DNA of 64,000 nucleotides from Shouchella shacheensis (GCF_001484965.1 NZ_LLYY01000009.1:1-64000), one strand, 5' to 3'. Counted from the first letter of the stretch, positions 37,613-46,104 are shown. Numbers and translations are program-made. The notes: a model not told the origin generated them from the letters alone.

Positions 37613-38608
37613 TTAAGGAGTTTTCATTAATAAATATAAGAAGTAAGGGGCACCAAGGATGGCAACGATAATACCTACAGGCACTTCCGAAGGCGAGAGG
37701 ATGTTTCGGCCTATCATATCCGCAAATAATAAAATGAGTGCTCCGATCAATGCAGCCACGGGAATCATCGTTTGATGCCTCGGACCGACGAGCCTACGTG
37801 CGATATGCGGTGCCACGAGTCCAAGAAAAGAAATCGCTCCTCCTGCTGCAACCGACGCCCCAGCAAGTGCAACTGCAAGTACGAGCAGCCACCTTCTCGA
37901 GCGTTCAACATGAATCCCTAAAGACACTGCAGATTCATCACCCAAACGCATGACATTTAACCTATTCGCTTGTATCATAACGAGTGGAATCAACATGGTC
38001 ACCCACGGTAGAACAGCGAAAACATAGTTCCAACTCGCCCCCCAAATACTTCCCGTTAGCCAGATCGTCGCTTGCATGAAATCATTAGGGTTCATTCGCA
38101 ACTGAAAAACGATTAGAATGGCCATAAATCCTGCATTAAGGCCGATTCCTACTAAGATTAATCGAACGGGAGTCACGCCTTTTTTCCAAGCAATTGTATA
38201 TATTAGAAAAGCAGCCGTAAGCGCTCCTCCAAAAGCAAACATCGGCAGTAGGAAAACTGAATTTCCTAATGAAGCATAAGAGCCTTGAAAAAAATAAATA
38301 AAGAGAACAACCGCGAGACCTGCTCCGGCATTAATCCCGAGAATTCCCGGATCAGCCAATTCGTTACGAGAAAGGCTTTGCAAAATGGCACCTGAGGTGG
38401 CAAGACCTGCTCCGATCAGAAGCGCTATCACCATTCTAGGCAGTCGAAACTCAAACAATACGAGTTCTTGCTGTTCCGTACCAAAACCAACTAACGTACG
38501 CACCACGTCTCCCGGTGCCATTTGAAATGTCCCCAATTGCAGGCTCATAAGGAAAATGACGATGATCAGTAAACTTAGGCTGACGACAGTCATCATTGGT
38601 CTTTTCAT
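37613..38608 (-). CDS. iron-siderophore ABC transporter permease (FecCD family)
   Basis: Membrane subunit of a siderophore importer, like YfhA/FeuC of B. subtilis. The 331 residues carry 9-10 membrane segments and the family motifs FRLPRMVIALLIGAGLATSG, LADPGILGINAGAGLAVV and FLGLVAPHIARRLVGP. The ATG at 38608 has GGAGGGG eight bases upstream. It begins one base after the partner permease ends, and the two would form the heterodimeric channel. No ATPase gene follows. Confidence 0.93.
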   Translation of the reverse strand: MKRPMMTVVSLSLLIIVIFLMSLQLGTFQMAPGDVVRTLVGFGTEQQELVLFEFRLPRMVIALLIGAGLATSGAILQSLSRNELADPGILGINAGAGLAVVLFIYFFQGSYASLGNSVFLLPMFAFGGALTAAFLIYTIAWKKGVTPVRLILVGIGLNAGFMAILIVFQLRMNPNDFMQATIWLTGSIWGASWNYVFAVLPWVTMLIPLVMIQANRLNVMRLGDESAVSLGIHVERSRRWLLVLAVALAGASVAAGGAISFLGLVAPHIARRLVGPRHQTMIPVAALIGALILLFADMIGRNILSPSEVPVGIIVAILGAPYFLYLLMKTP

Positions 38609-38609
38609 T

Positions 38610-39650
38610 CTACACTCCCCTCCCTTCACGCCTTGCTAGATAAAGGAAGAACGGCACACCAATAAGAGCCGTTATCGCTCCGACAGGGGTTTCGTAAGGA
38701 GCATTGATCATCCTCGCAACGATATCCGCAATTACCAGTAACAAACTACCTAAGATAGCGGAGCAAGGAATCACATAGCGATAGTCAATACCTACAAGTG
38801 AACGCGTAATGTGAGGAATTACTAGTCCTATAAAACCAATGATTCCAGCAACAGCAACAGCGGCCCCAGTCATTAGCATTACAGCAATCATTCCGAAAGT
38901 ACGAACGAGTGCTGTTTTTTGTCCAAGGCCACGTGCGACATCATGACCTAAACTAAGAATTGTGATTGAACGGGCAAGCCCCATGGCCATAAAGAGGCCA
39001 AGTAGCGCTGCTGGAAGCAAAAGCTGCACACTTTGCCAGTTCATACTTGCTAACCCACCAGCAAACCAAAAGCTAAGATCTTGTGCTACGTCAAAATAAA
39101 TGGCAATTGCAGAAGAAATCGCGCTTAGAAAAGCTCCGATGGTAACTCCAGCCAATGCCAATTTCGCAGGTGTAAGCTCACCTTTTGCAAGAGTCCCGAC
39201 CAGGAATACGAGAGCCGTTCCCACTCCTGCCCCGACAAACGAAGCACCAAGCAGACCGATATATGGAACACTAGTAAAGAAGGCAAACATGATGGCAATC
39301 GCTAATGCCGCCCCATCAGTAATTCCAATAATGGAGGGTTCCGCCAAGGCATTTCTAGTCATTCCTTGCATGAGTGCTCCAGACACAGCAAGTACACTTC
39401 CAACAATAACCGCGCCCATGACTCGTGGAATCCGGATTTCTTGAATGATTTGATGTTCGGTTAACGAAGCATCAAAGGCGAAAACGGCTTGCCAAACCGT
39501 ATAGGGCGTAATCGACGCTGCCCCTAGAGAGATAGAGACAACGACTGACGCTGCCAACATGAGCATACCGAACAAGGTAATGATAAAAACGGCAACTGGT
39601 TTCGTGCTCAGTTGTGATTTTGAAAGTGTTGAACTGGTGGATTTATTCAT
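38610..39650 (-). CDS. iron-siderophore ABC transporter permease (FecCD family)
   Basis: Partner membrane subunit (346 residues), like YfiZ/FeuB. Motifs include IRIPRVMGAVIVGSVLAVSG, LAEPSIIGITDGAALAIA and GFIGLVIPHITRSLVG. I chose the ATG at 39650 (MNKSTSSTLSKS), with GAGG nine bases upstream, over a longer start lacking a site. A 180-base gap containing a gene remnant separates it from the binding-protein gene, which is unusual for this kind of operon. Confidence 0.93.
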   Translation of the reverse strand: MNKSTSSTLSKSQLSTKPVAVFIITLFGMLMLAASVVVSISLGAASITPYTVWQAVFAFDASLTEHQIIQEIRIPRVMGAVIVGSVLAVSGALMQGMTRNALAEPSIIGITDGAALAIAIMFAFFTSVPYIGLLGASFVGAGVGTALVFLVGTLAKGELTPAKLALAGVTIGAFLSAISSAIAIYFDVAQDLSFWFAGGLASMNWQSVQLLLPAALLGLFMAMGLARSITILSLGHDVARGLGQKTALVRTFGMIAVMLMTGAAVAVAGIIGFIGLVIPHITRSLVGIDYRYVIPCSAILGSLLLVIADIVARMINAPYETPVGAITALIGVPFFLYLARREGRGV

Positions 39651-39666
39651 GAGGTCATTCCTCTTT

Positions 39667-39777
39667 CTAGTGATTGCCTTCCATTTCGACAACCATTTCA
39701 ACAAATAAATCGATTTGTTCTACAATCGAGATTGGGTCACAAGGGTAAAATGTATCAAAATCATTGATCTTGTAGTG
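39667..39777 (-). pseudogene. possible 3' remnant of a siderophore-binding-protein-like gene
   Basis: A 36-codon open stretch on the minus strand, bounded by stops, reads YKINDFDTFYPCDPISIVEQ and then IDLFVEMVVEMEGN. This resembles the last part of FecB-type binding domains (tyrosine-aspartate-proline, then a terminal helix of the form QxDxxVxM). It has no start and no remaining upstream part. Identity is tentative. Confidence 0.3.
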
Positions 39778-39831
39778 TCATTCGCTAGAAATTGTTAGTA
39801 GGAACCATTCTCACCCGTAACAAAAAAATAA

Positions 39832-40782
39832 CTACTCTTTTTCAATTAATTCCGTATACACTTCTTCGATCGTTTGACGATTTGCTTGATAGCCGTTATA
39901 CAACCAACTGCTGTCTTCCGAGATTTCGATGACTTGATCTTTTTCTACTGCAGGGATGTTTGACCAAACGCTTTCTGTGGTCAAATCATCGGCGCTTCCT
40001 TCATCACTGCTTATTAGAAAAAGGTAGTCAGCATCAAGCTCTGCTAATGCTTCTAAAGATAGTTCATTCCAATGAGCTTCTACCTCATCCGGTAAATTTG
40101 CAATCGCATTTGCTGGATGAAGCCCCAGATCTTCAAAGAGTACCGCTCCGCTTGCAACGTCTGGTGCAACAATATAGTACGAACCGTTTGTCACCCAAAT
40201 AGCTGCAACTTTATCTGACCCGACATGCTCCCCTAACTGTTCTTTTACTTCTTCTACATAAGAATCATATTCGTTAAGCGCTTCTTCAGCTGCGTCTTCT
40301 CGATCTAAAATTGTACCGATTTCCGTTAAAGCCGTCCGCCAGTCTTCACTCGCTTCTGTTCCAAGTACATAGGTCGGTGCAATTTGACTGTACTGTTCAT
40401 ATTCCCCGCTCCCCAATGAACTTACATCAGGTACGATGACTAAGTCTGGTTCTGCCTCCATTAACGCTTCAAGCGGAAGCTCATAATCTATAAACTCAGT
40501 ATCCCCGAGAAATTCCTCTAAGTATTGTTGGTGACTGCTCCCATTCTGCACTGCCCATTGTCGAACCGGTTCCTCACCGATTGTTACGAGAGGGTCTTCT
40601 AAATAAGGTGCCACAATCCGTTCTGGCTCTTCTGGAATGGTGACTTCATTCCCAACACCGTCTGTCATTGTTTTCGTGCTATCTTGATTTGTTTCATTCG
40701 AACCCGCTTCACCTTGCGCACAAGCAGTTAGCAGGCTCATGCATACAGATAATCCGACAACATATGTCTTTGTGGATGACAT
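39832..40782 (-). CDS. iron-siderophore ABC transporter substrate-binding lipoprotein
   Basis: Extracellular receptor of the FecB/FeuA/YfiY type. The signal peptide ends in the lipobox LLTAC at about residues 17-21, and an acidic, Ser/Asn/Thr-rich linker follows. The binding fold has EPERIVAPYLEDPLVTIG, LEALMEAEPDLVIVPD and LAELDADYLFLIS. I chose the ATG at 40782 with AGGGGGA upstream. Length is 316 residues. A Fur box and promoter lie 49-70 bases upstream, so expression should rise under iron limitation. Confidence 0.93.
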   Translation of the reverse strand: MSSTKTYVVGLSVCMSLLTACAQGEAGSNETNQDSTKTMTDGVGNEVTIPEEPERIVAPYLEDPLVTIGEEPVRQWAVQNGSSHQQYLEEFLGDTEFIDYELPLEALMEAEPDLVIVPDVSSLGSGEYEQYSQIAPTYVLGTEASEDWRTALTEIGTILDREDAAEEALNEYDSYVEEVKEQLGEHVGSDKVAAIWVTNGSYYIVAPDVASGAVLFEDLGLHPANAIANLPDEVEAHWNELSLEALAELDADYLFLISSDEGSADDLTTESVWSNIPAVEKDQVIEISEDSSWLYNGYQANRQTIEEVYTELIEKE

Positions 40783-40822
40783 ACTTCTTCCCCCTACACA
40801 TTTGAGATGTTGATTCTTCAAC

Positions 40823-40852
40823 AGTTTAATTGACAGTGATTATCAAAGTCAA
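40823..40852 (-). promoter_or_regulatory. promoter of the siderophore uptake operon
   Basis: On the minus strand TTGACT (40847-40852) and TAAACT (40823-40828) are 18 bases apart. The -35 matches five of six positions and the -10 four of six. The Fur box occupies the spacer, which would let Fur-iron block RNA polymerase. Confidence 0.55.
40831..40845. promoter_or_regulatory. Fur box
   Basis: TGACAGTGATTATCA matches the 7-1-7 Bacillus Fur consensus TGATAATNATTATCA, read from the other strand as TGATAATCACTGTCA, in 12 of 14 fixed positions. It sits in the promoter spacer before the siderophore-binding lipoprotein gene. Confidence 0.8.
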
Positions 40853-41051
40853 CTACTTTTATTACACAGCAGTACAATGCTTGAACAGCTATAATAGCGC
40901 GGGAGACCATAGAAACGGAATCAGTAAACGCGATGGATTCTTTTTTTACTCCCGCTCTTCGAATCAATCTATTGAATGGAAGTACGAATAGGAAGGTAGC
41001 TGCTTAAGGAAGGATAAGGGGAAGTTACATAATTGAACCAAATGACGCTGC

Positions 41052-41330
41052 TTGTTAGGGCATCTGGAAGGGTTTCAACGGAAGCAAAGTCGTCCAACTT
41101 CCGTAACGGTTTGGGTGGCTATTGTTTTATCTGCCCTTGCCTTTGCGCTAGGTCATTACGAGGTCACAACTGTAGTTGCTTCCATCACATCGATTGTTTT
41201 GATCCGGGTGATACTGTCAATTGATTCGAAGGAATCGTCTTGGCTGGTTGCATTGGAAAAAGGGGGTAGAAACCACCATGACCGCTCATATGGCCATCCA
41301 TATTATGTGAAAGCCTTAGGGGTAATACAA
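41052..41330 (+). pseudogene. remnant of a CPBP-family intramembrane protease gene
   Basis: The plus frame reads VWVAIVLSALAFALGHYEVT, the typical CPBP pattern W-x-A-I-x-x-S-x-L-x-F-x-L-G-H. IRVILSIDSKESSWLVALEKGGRNH follows, where the family has a second motif ending HGxxN. The N-terminal membrane part with the EExxxR motif is missing, and the frame runs on into unrelated sequence and the dctM terminator. No ribosome-binding site is seen, so I read it as a decayed fragment. Confidence 0.5.
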
Positions 41331-41363
41331 AAAACACCCAGTGCACCGAGAGATGATGGGTGT
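41329..41363 (-). terminator. terminator after dctM
   Basis: On the minus strand ACACCCA and TGGGTGT enclose a 16-base loop and are followed by TTTTTTG. It starts 8 bases after the dctM stop and ends the TRAP operon. Confidence 0.75.
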
Positions 41364-41371
41364 AGTTATCA

Positions 41372-42652
41372 CTATAGTCCTAAAAGTTCCGGTAAAAACA
41401 TTACAAAGCCTGGTATAAAAGCCACCAATAGTAACATTGTAATCATCACAGCATAAAAAGGTAACAAACCTTTGGTTGTTTTCTCAATCGAGATTCTGCC
41501 AATTGCTGACCCAACAAAAAGCACTGTTCCAACTGGTGGACTTATTAACCCAATACCCAAACAAAGAATTAGCATAACACCAAAATGAACTGGATCCACT
41601 CCTACACTTGTCGCAACAGGTAACAGAATTGGTGTTGCAATTAAAATAAGTGGGGCCATATCCATAATCATTCCTAGAAGCAACAAAATAATAACGATCA
41701 ACAGGATAGTTATAGCATCATTAGGGGAAATGCTTATTAAAGCATCTGATACCATAGCTGGCACCCTTAAACGTGCCAACAGCCAGCCAAATGCTGAAGA
41801 AGCACCAATTAAAAATAAAACCATAGATAGTGTTTTAAACGTTCTCTGTAAAATGATGCCCATACTTGAAATGGTGATATCTCTGTACACAAAGAACGTA
41901 ATAATAAATGCATACAATGTCCCGATAGCAGCGGATTCAGTAACTGTAAAAAATCCACTAAGGATACCGCCTAGAATGATAACAGCTGTAAGAAGTCCTA
42001 ACAAACCTTCCCAGACGATTCTGGGTATGTCTTCTTTTTTTACATACTCCCCTTTGGGGTAATTTCGCTTAACAGCAAGAACGTACGTTAGAACCATCAA
42101 AAATAGCCCAAGCAATAGCCCAGGAACAAGCCCTCCCATAAATAATGCACCAACCGACACACCACCAGCAGCTGTGGAGTAGATAATCATATTATGGCTT
42201 GGCGGAATCAGCACCCCTTGTGCCGAACTGGAAACTGTAACAGCTACAGAGTAATTAGAATCATACCCCTGTTTTTTCATCATTGGAATCATAACAGAAC
42301 CTACAGAGGAGGTATCTGCAATTGCTGAACCAGAAATCCCCCCAAAAAAAGCACTCGCTAATACATTCACCATTGCGAGGCCGCCCCTGACTTTGCCAAT
42401 GATAACATTAGAAAGGTTGATTAATCGGCGAGAAATGCCCCCTTCATTCATTATTTCTCCCGCTAGGACGAAAAAAGGAATAGCTAATAATGAAAATGAA
42501 TTTAATCCGCCAACCATTCGTTGAATAAGGGCTGCCAGATCTATGTCTAAATACACTCCTGTGAGTAAGGATGACAATATTAATGAGAGGGCAATCGGAA
42601 CTCTAAAAATAAGCAGAAGCAAGAAACTTCCTATTAAAATAAAAACACCCAT
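41372..42652 (-). CDS. dctM: TRAP transporter large permease (DctM)
   Basis: Large membrane subunit of a tripartite ATP-independent transporter that uses an ion gradient to import organic acids. The 426 residues form about 11-12 membrane segments. Family motifs include FFGGISGSAIADTSSVGSVM, IPPSHNMIIYS, and PILLPVATSVGVDPVHFGVM near the C-terminus. It follows dctQ by four bases. The neighbouring uxaC and shared operators suggest hexuronates as the cargo. Confidence 0.95.
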   Translation of the reverse strand: MGVFILIGSFLLLLIFRVPIALSLILSSLLTGVYLDIDLAALIQRMVGGLNSFSLLAIPFFVLAGEIMNEGGISRRLINLSNVIIGKVRGGLAMVNVLASAFFGGISGSAIADTSSVGSVMIPMMKKQGYDSNYSVAVTVSSSAQGVLIPPSHNMIIYSTAAGGVSVGALFMGGLVPGLLLGLFLMVLTYVLAVKRNYPKGEYVKKEDIPRIVWEGLLGLLTAVIILGGILSGFFTVTESAAIGTLYAFIITFFVYRDITISSMGIILQRTFKTLSMVLFLIGASSAFGWLLARLRVPAMVSDALISISPNDAITILLIVIILLLLGMIMDMAPLILIATPILLPVATSVGVDPVHFGVMLILCLGIGLISPPVGTVLFVGSAIGRISIEKTTKGLLPFYAVMITMLLLVAFIPGFVMFLPELLGL

Positions 42653-42656
42653 TATA

Positions 42657-43154
42657 TCACTCCTCGATTACATCATCATACTTCTGATGCATCCCCTTTT
42701 TGAAAAATAATTCTATCCCATTCAGTAGTACGAAAAATCCAGTTACTGGGATAATCCCATATAACAAACTAGAAGGAAGACCCAACCCCGGCATTGTTGA
42801 GCCGCTTGTCAATACAGTAAATTGCCACCCAAAATACATCATAATAACTCCAAAACCTATAACCAAAACTTTTGCTACATAATCAAATACATCCTGAACC
42901 CTCTCAGGAAACATATTAACGAAAAGCCCCACACCAATGTGAAGTTTTTCTTTGAAACCATAAGCTATTCCCAAAAAGCTCACCCATACAAATAGTAAAC
43001 GAGATAACTCTTCAGTCCAAGAAGGTGTTGTGCCTAAAATTTGACGAGAAAAAACCTGATAAATAATTACAACAACCATTACTGTAAGTAAAGCCAAGGA
43101 AATAACCAAGAATAACCGATCAAGCACCTTTTTAGTCATTTTTAAAGTTCTCAT
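42657..43154 (-). CDS. dctQ: TRAP transporter small permease (DctQ)
   Basis: Four-helix membrane subunit. The 165 residues contain the conserved WTEELSRLLFVWVSFLGIAY at about 40-60 and membrane segments around 12-35, 45-64, 80-105 and 120-145. I chose the ATG at 43154 (MRTLKMTKK) with GGGGGGATTTAGT upstream. It lies 66 bases after dctP, and that gap holds a strong hairpin. Confidence 0.92.
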   Translation of the reverse strand: MRTLKMTKKVLDRLFLVISLALLTVMVVVIIYQVFSRQILGTTPSWTEELSRLLFVWVSFLGIAYGFKEKLHIGVGLFVNMFPERVQDVFDYVAKVLVIGFGVIMMYFGWQFTVLTSGSTMPGLGLPSSLLYGIIPVTGFFVLLNGIELFFKKGMHQKYDDVIEE

Positions 43155-43176
43155 ACTAAATCCCCCCTTAAAATAA

Positions 43177-43210
43177 GTAGGGAAGTAAAGCGAATCACCC
43201 ACTTCCCTAC
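43177..43210 (-). other. intraoperonic hairpin between dctP and dctQ
   Basis: GTAGGGAAGT and ACTTCCCTAC form a perfect 10-base-pair stem with a 14-base loop right after the dctP stop. On the minus strand it is followed by TTATTTTAAG. It can act as a partial terminator or as a 3' stabiliser, so that more binding protein than permease is made, a common need in such operons. Confidence 0.7.
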
Positions 43211-43219
43211 TATTGGAAA

Positions 43220-44236
43220 TTATTCTGTTAGCGCCTCAATCCAATCAGCATATTGCTCGCCATAATTGTCATAAACGGGTTGCACGGCTTCTCTCCATGG
43301 GGTGATATCATCGACTTCAATAAGTTCGTTTCCATTTTCCTCCACAGCTGCCCTAGCCTCTTCAGTCAACTCAGCCCACGCTTCACGCTGAACTTCTACA
43401 GACTCTAATGCAGCTTCTTGAAATGCCTGCTTATCCTCATCGCTTAGTTCATCCCATAGACTTTGAGATGCCAACAGTACTTCTGGTGTGCCTTGATATC
43501 CATTAACCGTAAAATAATTTGCTACTTCATAATGATTAGAGGTGTAATAACTCGGGAAATTGTTTTCCGCCCCGTCAATTACTCCTGTTTGCATGGCAGA
43601 ATATACTTCTCCGTATTCCATTGGAGTAGCAGATGCACCTAACGCTTCCACAATATCAATGGCTAAATCAGACGATTGCACTCGAATTTGAAGGCCCTCC
43701 ATATCTTCGGGTGTCTCAAGCGGACGCTCTGTATTGTAAAAACTTCTCTCACCAGAATCATAAAATGTTAACCCTACTAAATTAGATCCATCTAACGTAC
43801 CTAAAAGTTCTTGCCCTACTTCCCCGGTTAACTTTTCCCATTTTTCGTCTTCATCTTCAAATAAATAAGGCATTGAAAGGACACCGATGTCATCAGAGAA
43901 TTGAGTTAGTGGGATCGCATTCACTCTTGCCAACTCAATTGTACCTAATTGTACTTGCTCAAGTACCTCTGACTCTTCACCCAATTGACCACCGGCAAAC
44001 ACATCAATTTCATAACGGCCATCTGTTTTTTCCTCTACTAAACGAGCAAACTCTAAGTTACCGATAGTAGTTGGATAGTCTTCCGGGTGGTTTTCAGCTA
44101 ATGTTAAAGTAACAGTTTCAACGTCTTCTCCTGTTTCATTGCCGTTCAATTCTGTAACTTCTTCATCTCCACATGCTGCCAGAATCATTGCCGGTAAAAA
44201 CATTACCGAAGATATAGTTACTGCTTTTTTATTCAT
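43220..44236 (-). CDS. dctP: TRAP transporter substrate-binding lipoprotein (DctP)
   Basis: Extracellular receptor of the DctP family. The signal peptide ends in the lipobox LAAC (about 19-22). The conserved arginine that salt-bridges the substrate carboxylate lies in GLQIRVQSSDLAIDI, followed by PMEYGEVYSAMQTGVIDGAE, a strong DctP signature. It has 338 residues, rich in Glu and Asp. GGGGGACATTTTT precedes the ATG. It is the first gene of dctPQM, behind an operator and promoter shared in type with uxaC. Confidence 0.95.
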   Translation of the reverse strand: MNKKAVTISSVMFLPAMILAACGDEEVTELNGNETGEDVETVTLTLAENHPEDYPTTIGNLEFARLVEEKTDGRYEIDVFAGGQLGEESEVLEQVQLGTIELARVNAIPLTQFSDDIGVLSMPYLFEDEDEKWEKLTGEVGQELLGTLDGSNLVGLTFYDSGERSFYNTERPLETPEDMEGLQIRVQSSDLAIDIVEALGASATPMEYGEVYSAMQTGVIDGAENNFPSYYTSNHYEVANYFTVNGYQGTPEVLLASQSLWDELSDEDKQAFQEAALESVEVQREAWAELTEEARAAVEENGNELIEVDDITPWREAVQPVYDNYGEQYADWIEALTE

Positions 44237-44256
44237 AAAAATGTCCCCCTTTAATT

Positions 44257-44278
44257 ATTTTGTTCACCAAACAAACTA
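44257..44278. promoter_or_regulatory. operator for the ROK repressor, dctP site
   Basis: On the minus strand TAGTTTGTTT, four bases, AACAAAAT: an inverted repeat that closely resembles XylR operators. It lies about 8-30 bases downstream of the expected dctP transcription start. It matches the uxaC site in 18 of 22 positions and the site before the repressor gene in the same half-sites. Confidence 0.75.
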
Positions 44279-44292
44279 CTAAGTTATTGACT

Positions 44293-44321
44293 ATTATATA
44301 TGTAAGCGTTCTTTTTTGCAA
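44293..44321 (-). promoter_or_regulatory. dctPQM promoter with a cre-like site in the spacer
   Basis: On the minus strand TTGCAA (44316-44321), 17 bases, TATAAT (44293-44298). The plus-strand sequence TGTAAGCGTTCTTT at 44301-44314 fits the CcpA cre consensus in 12 of 14 positions and lies entirely within the spacer, where binding would block transcription. Confidence 0.7.
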
Positions 44322-44612
44322 GTGCGTTTCTCAAATAAGATGGTTGTATTAATGAAAAAAACAGCTTAACACCAATATCATGGTTGGTGATACGTATGGT
44401 AAAAGGACTAAAATAATGAGATACAACTTTCCCAAACTTTTTGAACACCTTTCTTTCTCAAATAGAAAAATCCCCTGTGAAGATCTTAAAAATTGCCACA
44501 GGGGATAATAGTAATAGATGTCCGAGAAGAAAGTGGTTGTTCGAACGATTACGGAAGTTTGATCGTCGATGACAAGTCGCTAAGAATATTTTATTTTACT
44601 TGCTGCTTTTTT

Positions 44613-44621
44613 TGATATAAT
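44613..44621 (+). promoter_or_regulatory. extended -10 promoter of the ROK repressor gene
   Basis: TGATATAAT is an extended -10 element with a perfect TATAAT at 44616-44621. No good -35 is seen. Transcription from about 44628 would give a leader of about 180 bases that carries the inverted repeat at 44718-44745 and an operator at 44760-44780. Confidence 0.45.
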
Positions 44622-44717
44622 GTAACGGTACAGATAACACTTAACTAAGAACTTAAGGGGAGTTCGTGATCAACTGATAACTTATTGGGTACGAATCTTA
44701 TTAATCCTAAACTAATT

Positions 44718-44745
44718 TGTCCAAGTAACACATTTGACTTGGACA
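44718..44745 (+). repeat. 9-base inverted repeat in the repressor-gene leader
   Basis: TGTCCAAGT and ACTTGGACA are a perfect inverted repeat with a 10-base loop. It could be an RNA hairpin in the leader or a DNA site for a second regulator. It does not match the ROK operator half-site. Confidence 0.5.
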
Positions 44746-44759
44746 TTTCACTTTATTCT

Positions 44760-44780
44760 TAGTTTGTTTAACTAACAAAT
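44760..44780. promoter_or_regulatory. operator for the ROK repressor, own gene
   Basis: TAGTTTGTTTAACTAACAAA has the same TAGTTTGTTT half-site and AACAAA partner as the dctP and uxaC sites. It lies 28 bases before the repressor start codon, so autoregulation is likely. Confidence 0.7.
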
Positions 44781-44808
44781 TACTAACCCACCACTAAGGA
44801 GGAGCTAC

Positions 44809-45987
44809 ATGGTTACAGGTGACGGTGCTTATATTAAAAAATTAAATAGAAGTTTAATTCTGAGAGAAATAAATGAAAATGGTATGGTATCAAGAGCTGA
44901 CTTATCGAAAATAACTGGATTGAACAAAGCAACGATTTCTGTTCAAGTCGCCCAGTTATTAGAAGAAGAATTAATTTATGAGACACAGCAGGAACACCAT
45001 GTTGTAGGAAGGCGACCGATCATGCTTTCCATTAACCAAGAAGCAGGTCATGTATTAGGAATTGACCTTGATCAAAAAGAAATTCAATTCGCTGTCTCTG
45101 ATTTATTAGGCAGTCCTGTGTACAGCTGTGAAATTCCACTCGAAACCGATAACTACGAGGAGATTGTTCAGATTCTAATCAACCAGGTAAATAATTGTAT
45201 TACAAAATGCTCAAATAGCCGTTATGGTTTAGTAAGTGTGGTGATAGGCGTCCACGGTACTGTTAATAAAAGTGAAGAGGTTCGTTTTATTCCCAAATTC
45301 CAATGGCACCATAAAAACTTAAGAGCTGATCTTGAGAAGCAATTAAACATACCAATCTCCATTGAAAACAACGCGAATCTATCTGCTTATGCGGAAAAAG
45401 TATTTAAACATCATAACTGTGATCATTTACTTACCGTTATTTTAGCCTCAGGCATTGGCGCAGGAACCATCATCGATGGTGAGATTCAGAAAGGGTATCA
45501 CGGCTATGCTGGCGAAATGGGCCATATGATCATTTATCCAGATGGAACTCCTTGTCAATGTGGGAATTTTGGTTGTTGGGAACGTTATGCTTCCGAAACC
45601 AGTCTAACTGGACAATTGTCAACCGCACTAAATAATCCAAGTTTAACGTTTAACGACGTTCGTTTATTGTTGATGGAGAAAGAATCAATCACAAACGACC
45701 AGATGGAGCGTTTCATCAAAGATATATCAATAGGAGTTAATAACATCATTAACTTATACAACCCTGAGACTTTAGTGTTAAACAGCGAATTATTGCAAAT
45801 ATACCCTACTGCAATAGAAAAAATTAAACGCAACTTAGTCTCTTCGGTAAGTCAATATCGAGAAATCGTTTTATCCGAACTTGGAAACAAAGCTTGTGTT
45901 ATGGGGGCCTGTGCATTAGCCATTCAAAGATTTTTGGATATCCCGCAACTAATTTTAGACAAACCGAAGTATCAATTGGTAAACTAA
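44809..45987 (+). CDS. ROK-family transcriptional repressor (XylR-like)
   Basis: 392 residues. An N-terminal winged helix (about 15-70, VSRADLSKITGLNKATISVQ) is followed by a sugar-kinase-fold ROK domain. That domain contains GEMGHMIIYPDG and the zinc motif CQCGNFGCWE at about 245-254. The fold suggests a sugar or sugar-acid inducer. Operators of XylR type precede this gene, dctP and uxaC, so it most likely represses hexuronate uptake and use. AAGGAGGAGC precedes the ATG. It is divergent from dctP. Confidence 0.9.
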   Translation: MVTGDGAYIKKLNRSLILREINENGMVSRADLSKITGLNKATISVQVAQLLEEELIYETQQEHHVVGRRPIMLSINQEAGHVLGIDLDQKEIQFAVSDLLGSPVYSCEIPLETDNYEEIVQILINQVNNCITKCSNSRYGLVSVVIGVHGTVNKSEEVRFIPKFQWHHKNLRADLEKQLNIPISIENNANLSAYAEKVFKHHNCDHLLTVILASGIGAGTIIDGEIQKGYHGYAGEMGHMIIYPDGTPCQCGNFGCWERYASETSLTGQLSTALNNPSLTFNDVRLLLMEKESITNDQMERFIKDISIGVNNIINLYNPETLVLNSELLQIYPTAIEKIKRNLVSSVSQYREIVLSELGNKACVMGACALAIQRFLDIPQLILDKPKYQLVN

Positions 45988-45994
45988 AAAACAA

Positions 45995-46025
45995 AACTCC
46001 CCTATATTTATAAAATCGGGGAGTT
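45995..46025. terminator. bidirectional terminator between the repressor gene and uxaC
   Basis: AACTCCCC and GGGGAGTT form an 8-base-pair stem. CTGTTTTCG follows on the plus strand and TTGTTTTTT on the minus strand, so it can end both convergent transcripts. Confidence 0.75.
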
Positions 46026-46104
46026 CTGTTTTCGTTCCAGCCGTTTTCCAGCCTATGGGATGCATTTGGACAAAGCTCGAGGTAAGAATATTATTTGGAA
46101 TTAC

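Larger units (their letters stand above)
40853..41371. other. intergenic region with a gene remnant
   Basis: This 519-base stretch separates the siderophore and TRAP operons. It holds the CPBP remnant at 41052-41330 and the dctM terminator at 41329-41363. An inverted repeat GCGGGAG / CTCCCGC spans about 40901-40954 with a T7 run inside. No intact gene was found. Confidence 0.5.

Noticed and set aside
41033-41224. 63-codon plus frame next to the CPBP remnant
   Set aside because: It is out of frame with the readable CPBP motifs and Cys/His-rich by chance.
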